Source: Clostridiales bacterium
GTDB taxonomy: Bacteria > Bacillota > Clostridia > Lachnospirales > Lachnospiraceae
DNA length: 7,141 nucleotides
Direction of reading: 5' to 3'
Assembly (NCBI GenBank): GCA_021204765.1
Contig: JAJPYU010000289.1
Span: forward strand, 1 to 7,141
Shown: piece after piece, positions 1-4,401 of the stretch
How the letters are laid out: each line of letters starts with the position of its first letter
Position numbering within the stretch: position 1 is the stretch's first letter
The notes under the pieces: generated by a model
Database searches by the model: none
What the model was told of the DNA's origin: nothing
The model's input: the letters and a program-made list of their open reading frames with translations, nothing else
Position numbers and translations under genes: made by a program

Positions 1-826
1 CCACAATCTTATCTGACAGCTTATCCACATACACGCTGCGCAGCACATCCCCTCCGCTGATCAGAAGGCGCAGGGAAGACGGCAGTGACGGCAGGTGATT
101 CATCTCAGCGAGGAGATAGGGAAATCCGCTGATCATCGTCACATTATGCCGTTTTACAAAGCCCATAAGGGATCGTATGTCTGCCTTGTCTTCATTTGCG
201 GGAATGGCCAGGGCCGCAGCGGAAAGCAGGCTGGCAAAGACCTCCTCCACAAAGATATCGAAGGAGCAGACCGAATACTGCAGCATGACATCTCCGGGAC
301 CCGGATGAAATTCATCTGCAAAGGCCCGGACATAGTGACAAACGTTGCGGTTCGTGACGGAAATCCCTTTGGGATGTCCGGTCGTACCGGAAGTGTAGAG
401 TACATACGCCGGCTGTTCGGGATCATTGGCGCCATCCTGCCTGTGCGACACCGCCCTGCCGCAGAAAGCGCAATCGGGCAGACGGATGGGGAACCCTTTG
501 AGCTTATGCATGAAGCTGCGCTCTGTTATTACGAAATCCACACTGGCCCCAGACATCATTTCATGTATGCGGCCAGTAGGGAAATCCGGTTCTGCCGGAA
601 TATACCTGGCAGAACATTTAAGAACAGCGAAGATGGCGGCGATCATCTCAGCCCTGTGGCGCATGACTATTCCAACGCTGTGGATCTCCTCCGGAAAACT
701 GTCTGCAATGGCGTCAACCATCTCAGATAATTTTCCAAAGGAAAGTATGCGGTCATTTTCAATGATGGCCGGGTCATCTCTGTGTGAATTTACTATATCA
801 TAAAAAAGTGAATATACAGTCTCCAT
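1..826 (-). CDS. Amino-acid adenylation domain protein (NRPS-type), N-terminal part, cut by left edge
   Basis: The frame is open for 275 codons from the ATG at 826 to the window edge. AAGGAG lies 7 nt upstream (834-839), so the start is well supported. The family activates an amino acid with ATP to an aminoacyl-AMP and loads it on a carrier-protein thiol. Visible core motifs, in order: A1-like LSFGKL (about residue 29), A2-like region LKCSARYIPAEPDFP (about 69-83), the P-loop-like A3 motif YVLYTSGTTGHPKG (141-154), and A4 SFDIFVEEVF (188-197) with Asp190 at the place of GrsA Asp235. Hand alignment to GrsA gives a partial pocket code D-I-E-S-I-G; this is tentative and no substrate is named. 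No condensation domain precedes it, so this is a stand-alone or initiating A domain. Carrier, reductase or thioesterase domains would lie off the edge. It follows the esterase on the same strand, with a structured repeat between. DltA or another AMP ligase is possible, but the A4 stretch favours NRPS. Confidence 0.88.
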   Translation of the reverse strand, partial: METVYSLFYDIVNSHRDDPAIIENDRILSFGKLSEMVDAIADSFPEEIHSVGIVMRHRAEMIAAIFAVLKCSARYIPAEPDFPTGRIHEMMSGASVDFVITERSFMHKLKGFPIRLPDCAFCGRAVSHRQDGANDPEQPAYVLYTSGTTGHPKGISVTNRNVCHYVRAFADEFHPGPGDVMLQYSVCSFDIFVEEVFASLLSAAALAIPANEDKADIRSLMGFVKRHNVTMISGFPYLLAEMNHLPSLPSSLRLLISGGDVLRSVYVDKLSDKIV

Positions 827-856
827 GGCTGTGCTCCTTATGTTTTATGATACCAC

Positions 857-1001
857 GGATTGCTCCGCGTTCCACGCTCCCGCAATCCTCAAAACATTCG
901 GAATCCGCTCATTTTTTGCAAAAATGGCTACTTCCTCATGTTTTGGGCGAGTCAAATGGTTATAATTGGATGCAAGCATCCATTATAACCCTATTTGACT
1001 C
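857..1001. repeat. Composite structured element: three adjacent inverted repeats
   Basis: Nearly all of the space between the esterase stop and the adenylation gene consists of three consecutive foldable units. Unit 1 (857-888) pairs GGATTGC with GCAATCC and has an inner GCGT/ACGC stem (867-870 with 874-877) around a 3-nt loop. Unit 2 (890-945) pairs CAAAACAT (890-897) with ATGTTTTG (938-945) and encloses a second stem, CATTTT/AAAATG (910-926). Unit 3 (949-1001) is described separately. None is followed by a T-run on either strand, so they do not look like intrinsic terminators. The layout resembles a REP/MITE-like intergenic repeat or a structured 5' leader of the adenylation gene. A dispersed repeat is my inference; only the inverted symmetry is visible here. 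Confidence 0.7.
949..1001. repeat. Long near-perfect hairpin overlapping the esterase stop codon
   Basis: The arms 949-973 and 976-1001 form 24 base pairs: GAGTCAAAT with ATTTGACTC (9 bp), GGTTATAAT with ATTATAACC (9 bp) and GGATGC with GCATCC (6 bp). Only T967 and C991-T992 are bulged. The right arm contains the esterase's last sense codons and TAG stop. Each strand carries a TATAAT hexamer within the arm, but I found no good -35 at the right distance. There is no U-tract after the stem, so mRNA stabilisation, processing, or an insertion that supplied the stop codon are more likely than termination. Confidence 0.8.
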
Positions 1002-1677
1002 TGGTATCATTCAGTATCCATGCGAGCCCGGCGGCGGTGCGTCCTGCCGCCTCACGGTAATGATTCCCGGGGTTCAATACAAAGGTAGTATTGATCCCCA
1101 GATCTGAATAGCAGGAATAAATTGTCTCCGTGTTTTCCTGAACGCATTTCAGATATTGATTGTTTGTCCTGCATTCTTTGTCCCCCAGGGAAAAATATAT
1201 GCAGTCAGGGCGTCCCGCCATCTCGTGGGATTTAATGTACTCAACGATCCCCGGAAACCAGAAGGAGCCGGACATACTGGCCGCCCGCAAGAAAATGTCC
1301 GTATGGTAAAGGGAATATACGGCAAAAAGCCCTGCCAGAGAGTACCCTGCCACCCCTCGCCAGGGCGGGGTGCCATTCACTTCTTTTTCAACAGCGGGCA
1401 TTATCTCATCCTCCATCAGCCGCAGATAATCATCCGCCCCGCCTGTGCAGGGCGTATCTCCCCTTGATATTGGCGGGATATCCCAGGGTGCCATGTCATT
1501 ATCCCATTCCAGATGGCTTATCACCGCCAGCGTACAGTCAGGACAGTTCAGATCCCGCATCGCCTTATGGATCTGCTTACCGTTTGGCATAAATGAATTC
1601 AGATAGATGACCGGCCGGTCACCGTCCCCGGCCGGAAATACGGCTATCTCTTTTCCTTCTATATTGAATGTAATCAC
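991..1677 (-). CDS. Alpha/beta-hydrolase, putative esterase (Esterase D / enterochelin-esterase-like family)
   Basis: Predicted 228-residue serine hydrolase of the PF00756 type, probably cytoplasmic because no signal peptide is seen. The nucleophile elbow is GYSLAG with Ser113. Asp166 in SLGDKE and His206 in NPGNHYRE complete a plausible catalytic triad. Other family-like stretches are YLNSF near the N-terminus, ISHLEWDNDMAPW, and SMSGSFWFP after the nucleophile. The family includes Fes/IroE/BesA siderophore esterases and S-formylglutathione hydrolase; the substrate cannot be told from sequence. I place the start at GTG 1677 rather than the in-frame TTG at 1731, because that TTG is the first three bases of a good -35 box (1726-1731) whose -10 ends at 1703. 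Transcription would therefore start downstream of the TTG. AGGAAAGG (1690-1697) is a workable ribosome binding site, although 12 nt away. The gene precedes the adenylation gene on the same strand. Release or hydrolysis of that product is conjecture. Confidence 0.85.
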   Translation of the reverse strand: MITFNIEGKEIAVFPAGDGDRPVIYLNSFMPNGKQIHKAMRDLNCPDCTLAVISHLEWDNDMAPWDIPPISRGDTPCTGGADDYLRLMEDEIMPAVEKEVNGTPPWRGVAGYSLAGLFAVYSLYHTDIFLRAASMSGSFWFPGIVEYIKSHEMAGRPDCIYFSLGDKECRTNNQYLKCVQENTETIYSCYSDLGINTTFVLNPGNHYREAAGRTAAGLAWILNDTRVK

Positions 1678-1702
1678 GTTGTCCGCCTGCCTTTCCTGCA
1701 AA

Positions 1703-1731
1703 ATTCTAGCAGTATTGCAGGTGATTGGCAA
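1703..1731 (-). promoter_or_regulatory. Sigma-A-like promoter of the esterase gene
   Basis: On the minus strand TTGCCA (1726-1731) is followed after exactly 17 nt by TAGAAT (1703-1708). A TGC directly before the -10 gives an extended -10. Each hexamer matches consensus at five of six positions. Predicted initiation near 1696 leaves a leader of about 19 nt before GTG 1677. Confidence 0.6.
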
Positions 1732-1865
1732 GGCGAAATTTTACAATGTTCCCTGTCAGGATTCCCGGAGGGTTACTTTTCACACGGTAGCCTCCGCCCG
1801 GAGGCGAGACACAAAAAGCAGAACCGCAACTGATTTTGCATTTATTTTTGTACAAAATTGCCTGC
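1732..1865. other. Intergenic region between divergent esterase and DUF2798-like genes
   Basis: Together with the promoter and leader entries on either side, this belongs to a gene-free stretch of about 357 bases (1678-2034). I see no coding signal. Two symmetric sequences stand out. One is a GC-rich 7-bp hairpin, GCCTCCG with CGGAGGC (1790-1805), with no T-run after it. The other is a perfect 12-bp palindrome, TTTTGTACAAAA (1846-1857), ending 8 bp before the -35 of the plus-strand promoter, a typical place for a regulator site. No regulator can be named. Confidence 0.45.
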
Positions 1866-1894
1866 TTGCTTTCCTTATTTTTCTGTGTTAGTAT
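1866..1894 (+). promoter_or_regulatory. Sigma-A-like promoter of the DUF2798-like gene
   Basis: TTGCTT (1866-1871), a 17-nt spacer and TAGTAT (1889-1894) preceded by TGT, an extended -10 feature. Initiation near 1901 gives a leader of about 130 nt before ATG 2035, long enough to hold the hairpin at 1929-1996. Confidence 0.55.
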
Positions 1895-1928
1895 TCACCA
1901 GGAATTTAAAAAAGACAGTACATAGACG

Positions 1929-2004
1929 ACACATGTAGCGCTTTGCGTGTAAATCTGATCACGGTATTTATGTTACAGATTTTCGCAGCTATGTGTGTTT
2001 TTTT
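1929..2004 (+). terminator. Terminator-like hairpin with T-run in the leader (possible attenuator)
   Basis: Four paired blocks stack in order: ACACAT (1929-1934) with ATGTGT (1991-1996), AGC (1937-1939) with GCT (1988-1990), GCG (1945-1947) with CGC (1984-1986), and AAATCTG (1951-1957) with CAGATTT (1976-1982). The loop is 18 nt and there are small internal bulges. One G and then seven T (1998-2004) follow the stem. It lies between the promoter at 1866-1894 and the Shine-Dalgarno at 2019-2025, so it could attenuate the gene. The stem is AU-rich and interrupted, hence moderate confidence. Confidence 0.45.
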
Positions 2005-2034
2005 GTGCCTTGACGTTGAAAGGAGATGTTGTTT

Positions 2035-2574
2035 ATGCCGAAAAACCAGTTTCAGAGAATGATGTTTGCCCTTATCACAGTGGCTATCACGGTCAATGCT
2101 TACGTATTCTACAGCCTGTATGTGGTAAATGGGAATTCCTTAATGGCCTCCACCGGTGCGGACACCGTATGGCATGCCATCCAGGCCCAGGGCGGTGTGT
2201 ACATGTTCGGCAGGATGATGCCTGTCCCAGCCCTGATCCTTATTGAGTTCTGCTTCGCTTACACCCTGGAGTGCACTATGGGGAGCCCCTGCTCCTTTAA
2301 GCTGGCCTGCAGGAATTTTGACCCCGGGCAGACTAATCCGGTCCTCTTCGAGGCCGCCATTATCTGCGCGACTGTGGGACTGATGGTGCCGGCCATGAGC
2401 TTTTTAGCCACCCTGTTCTACTATCCCTATTATGAGGGATTCCGCATCTCCACGCTGATCGCCAACTGGCTGAGGCTGATATGCTTCAACCTGCCTTTCG
2501 CCTATCTTAGCCAGCTCTTCTTCATACAGCCCTTTGTGAGAAGGGTCTTTAAGCTGATCTTTGTCAGGGAATAA
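2035..2574 (+). CDS. DUF2798-like small integral membrane protein
   Basis: A 179-residue protein of unknown function. It has four hydrophobic stretches predicted as membrane helices, at about residues 9-31, 59-80, 103-130 and 141-165. The start MPKNQFQRM, the segment DPGQTNPVLFEAAII, the motif MVPAMSFLATLFYY and the C-terminal FVRRVFKLIF match what I know of Firmicute DUF2798-type proteins; this is a family resemblance from memory. I chose ATG 2035 because AAAGGAG (2019-2025) then sits 9 nt upstream. The in-frame ATG at 2026 directly abuts that site and would be too close to initiate. The gene is monocistronic as far as seen: its own promoter lies upstream and the next gene downstream is on the opposite strand. 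A leader hairpin with a T-run may regulate it. No transporter or enzyme motif was recognised. Confidence 0.8.
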   Translation: MPKNQFQRMMFALITVAITVNAYVFYSLYVVNGNSLMASTGADTVWHAIQAQGGVYMFGRMMPVPALILIEFCFAYTLECTMGSPCSFKLACRNFDPGQTNPVLFEAAIICATVGLMVPAMSFLATLFYYPYYEGFRISTLIANWLRLICFNLPFAYLSQLFFIQPFVRRVFKLIFVRE

Positions 2575-2610
2575 AAGCCGAAGGCTGCATATTTCTTCTG
2601 CGGATCCTGT

Positions 2611-2657
2611 AAATAAAACGAGCGTTTTCCGGGAGATGCGTCTCAGAAAGCGCTCGT
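2611..2657 (-). terminator. Intrinsic terminator of the 35-codon gene
   Basis: ACGAGCGTTTTC (2618-2629) pairs with GAAAGCGCTCGT (2646-2657) over 12 bp with one G-U pair. An inner GAGA/TCTC stem (2633-2636 with 2641-2644) closes a TGCG loop. Read on the minus strand the stem is followed by TTTATTT (2611-2617), the expected U-rich tail. It begins about 30 nt after the TGA at 2688. On the plus strand only a weak T stretch follows, so it may terminate the DUF2798-like transcript poorly or not at all. Confidence 0.75.
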
Positions 2658-2687
2658 TATAGCTGTTTCCTCTTACTCTTAAAATCT

Positions 2688-2795
2688 TCAATCTTTCCTG
2701 TAACTTAATCCGAATCCGGAACGGTAATAGTTTCCATCCGCATCACAGTAGCCGTCCTTCATTTCCGGATCAACAGTTATCTTGTTTTTGATCAT
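2688..2795 (-). CDS. Small 35-residue protein of unknown function
   Basis: A short open frame with every hallmark of a real gene. AAGGAGG (2803-2809) lies 7 nt before ATG 2795, a promoter lies just upstream, and a strong terminator lies 30 nt after the TGA. The product starts MIKNKITVDPEMKDGYCDAD and continues with a Gly/Tyr/Ser-rich half (GNYYRSGFGLSYRKD). It has one cysteine (residue 17), four tyrosines (16, 23, 24, 32), four glycines and no hydrophobic segment, so it is not a membrane or signal peptide. I do not recognise it. It lies 165 bp beyond the MATE exporter, with the radical SAM gene behind that, all on one strand. This allows the idea of a modified and exported peptide. The single Cys, the lack of a Gly-Gly leader junction and the separate promoter are reasons for caution. 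A small regulatory or structural protein is equally possible. Confidence 0.65.
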   Translation of the reverse strand: MIKNKITVDPEMKDGYCDADGNYYRSGFGLSYRKD

Positions 2796-2814
2796 TGTAA
2801 ACCCTCCTTAAAGC

Positions 2815-2855
2815 TTATAGTAATACAACTATAACACTGTGAGGGTAAATAACAA
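2815..2855 (-). promoter_or_regulatory. Promoter of the 35-codon gene with overlapping palindromic operator candidate
   Basis: On the minus strand TTGTTA (2850-2855), a 16-nt spacer and TATAGT (2828-2833) preceded by TGT form an extended -10 promoter. The -10 lies inside a perfect inverted repeat, TTATAGT-N6-ACTATAA (2815-2834), which also reaches the likely start site near 2821. A repressor bound there would block initiation. The leader would be only about 26 nt. Confidence 0.55.
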
Positions 2856-2856
2856 T

Positions 2857-2876
2857 AAAATACTTTCAGGTATTTT
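2857..2876. repeat. Inverted repeat upstream of the small-gene promoter
   Basis: AAAATAC (2857-2863) and GTATTTT (2870-2876) are perfect inverted copies separated by 6 bp, directly upstream of the -35 at 2850-2855. The 7-6-7 geometry equals that of the palindrome over the -10, although the bases differ. The rest of the gap to the MATE stop (2877-2960) shows no further feature and no clear MATE terminator. Confidence 0.4.
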
Positions 2877-2960
2877 TGCACTAATTACGGCTGCGTGTTC
2901 TCCCCGCAAAATATAAGATTTAGAATAACCATTTTATCCGCCTGCCGATATCACAGAGCT

Positions 2961-4307
2961 TCATAAACCTACCAGCGCCCTCTTCTGTATCCGCTTCGAT
3001 GCGATCATCATAAATATCACTGCCACTGCCTCCGCAGGCCAGAAAGCATACCAGATACCGCTCAGTCCAAAGAGCTTTGACAGGATGAGGGCAACAGGTA
3101 TCAGCAACACCAGCTGGCGGATCAGGGTGCCTATCATCATGACGACTCCGTTTCCCAGGCCGGATATGGAGTAGCCCAGCACGATGGTGACTGAGGCCAG
3201 CACAAAGGTGACGGAGATGATGCGCAGGGCCGGGACTCCCATGGCCAACATCTCATCTCCGGCGGAGAATATCTTAAGCAGCCCTCCGGGAATCGCCTCG
3301 AATACCACGGTGGCTATAAGGGAAATAATAATTGCCGCCGGGAGGCTGTATTTAAAGACCTGCTTTATCCTCTCCCGGTTTCGCGTTCCCAGGTTAAAGG
3401 AGATGATGGGCAGACAGGCCTGGCCCAGGCCGTTTATGGGCATAAGCAGGAAATTCTGCAGCTTGTAATACACGCCGAAAAAAGCCACTGCAGTGGATGA
3501 GTAACGCAGCAGTATGGCATTCATGACAGCTACCATGATAGCAGGCAGGCCGTTGGTGACCATGGTGGGCAGGCCCACCTTATATATCCGGCCAACCTGT
3601 TTGATGCTCAATCTGTAATGCTTAAACTTAAGCTTCACCTCAGGATTCAGGAAAGTGTTTAAGAGAAATCCTGTAAGTCCTGCCAGCCACTGGCCTATGA
3701 CTGTAGCCACGGCAGCGCCCCGTACTCCCATGGCAGGGAAACAGAAGTAGCCGAAGATCAGGATGGGGTCGAGAATGATATTGGTTCCAGCCCCGACGAC
3801 CATGGCTATCATGCTGTACATGGTCTTCCCCGTAGCCTGGACGAATCGCTGGAAGGTGGCCTCCAGGAAAATGCCTGTGCCGAACATGAGACAAATATGA
3901 AGATATTGCCCGCAGAGATCGGCTATCTCCGCATCTTCAGTCATGGCGGAGGCTATGGCAAATGCTCCAAAAGCTCCGATTAATACAAAGACCAGGGAGC
4001 TTACGACACCCAGGATCAGTCCGGTTACAGCCGTACTGGAAGCCTTATCATAATTTTTCTCGCCTACCAGCCTTGACAGCTCGGCATTTACCCCGATGGC
4101 TGTCCCTATGGACACAGTGATCATTACCACCTGGAGGGGATAAGCCAGGGAGGTGGCGGTCAGTGCGTCCTCGCTTAAACGGGCCACAAAGACACCGTCA
4201 ACTATGTTGTACAGTGACTGGATAAGCAGGGATGCCATCAGAGGGATGGACATGCCCACCAGAAGCCTGGACACCGGCATGGTGCCCATTTTGTTTTCGG
4301 ACTGCAT
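2961..4307 (-). CDS. MATE family multidrug/small-molecule exporter (DinF/NorM-like)
   Basis: A 448-residue inner-membrane antiporter, the usual MATE length, with about twelve hydrophobic helices in two halves. MATE pumps use a Na+ or H+ gradient to expel drugs or small organic molecules; the substrate cannot be read from sequence. Recognisable pieces are NIVDGVFVARLSEDALTA (residues 34-51) in the first half, GTNIILDPILIFG (174-186), and GQACLPIISFNLGTRNRERI (295-314) opening the second-half conserved region. I start at ATG 4307. An in-frame start at 4472 would add 55 residues of non-membrane, basic and Cys-containing sequence antisense-free but overlapping the radical SAM gene, and it lies upstream of the strong promoter at 4356-4384. 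The ribosome binding site is weak (AGAGAG about 11 nt before the ATG). It lies after the radical SAM gene on the same strand and before the 35-codon gene. Confidence 0.92.
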   Translation of the reverse strand: MQSENKMGTMPVSRLLVGMSIPLMASLLIQSLYNIVDGVFVARLSEDALTATSLAYPLQVVMITVSIGTAIGVNAELSRLVGEKNYDKASSTAVTGLILGVVSSLVFVLIGAFGAFAIASAMTEDAEIADLCGQYLHICLMFGTGIFLEATFQRFVQATGKTMYSMIAMVVGAGTNIILDPILIFGYFCFPAMGVRGAAVATVIGQWLAGLTGFLLNTFLNPEVKLKFKHYRLSIKQVGRIYKVGLPTMVTNGLPAIMVAVMNAILLRYSSTAVAFFGVYYKLQNFLLMPINGLGQACLPIISFNLGTRNRERIKQVFKYSLPAAIIISLIATVVFEAIPGGLLKIFSAGDEMLAMGVPALRIISVTFVLASVTIVLGYSISGLGNGVVMMIGTLIRQLVLLIPVALILSKLFGLSGIWYAFWPAEAVAVIFMMIASKRIQKRALVGL

Positions 4308-4355
4308 TGTGAAATAAACTCTCTTTCCTCGCCTATGACCGGCTGAACGAGAACA

Positions 4356-4384
4356 ATTATATGGCGGCAAAAATAAAAAGTCAA
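4356..4384 (-). promoter_or_regulatory. Near-consensus sigma-A promoter of the MATE gene
   Basis: TTGACT (4379-4384), a 17-nt spacer and a perfect TATAAT (4356-4361) match 11 of 12 consensus bases on the minus strand. A 10-bp palindrome, AAGCCGGCTT (4383-4392), abuts the -35 and could be an operator. The promoter lies entirely between the radical SAM stop (4402) and the MATE ATG (4307), giving a leader of about 41 nt. Confidence 0.75.
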
Positions 4385-4401
4385 GCCGGCTTTTCATACC
4401 C

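Noticed and set aside
95..730. Plus-strand open frame of 211 codons opposite the adenylation gene
   Set aside because: It is antisense to a frame with clear A2/A3/A4 motifs, and its translation shows no recognisable domain. It is a shadow of the minus-strand codon pattern.
1..826. D-alanine-D-alanyl carrier protein ligase (DltA)
   Set aside because: The SFDIFVEEVF block and surrounding sequence fit NRPS adenylation domains better, and no dlt genes are adjacent. It cannot be fully excluded because the C-terminus is missing.
857..1001. CRISPR array or tRNA in the repeat-rich gap
   Set aside because: The repeats are inverted pairs, not regularly spaced direct copies, and no cloverleaf or anticodon arm can be drawn.
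1790..1805. GC-rich hairpin as a terminator
   Set aside because: No T-run follows on either strand, and both flanking genes are transcribed away from it.
1970..2062. 30-codon upstream frame starting at ATG 1970 and overlapping the DUF2798-like start
   Set aside because: It has no Shine-Dalgarno and begins inside the leader hairpin. Kept only as a remote leader-peptide possibility.
2885..2932. 15-codon minus-strand frame between the MATE stop and the small gene
   Set aside because: Only a poor GGCGG site is present, the frame is very short, and no promoter is obvious. Chance is sufficient explanation.
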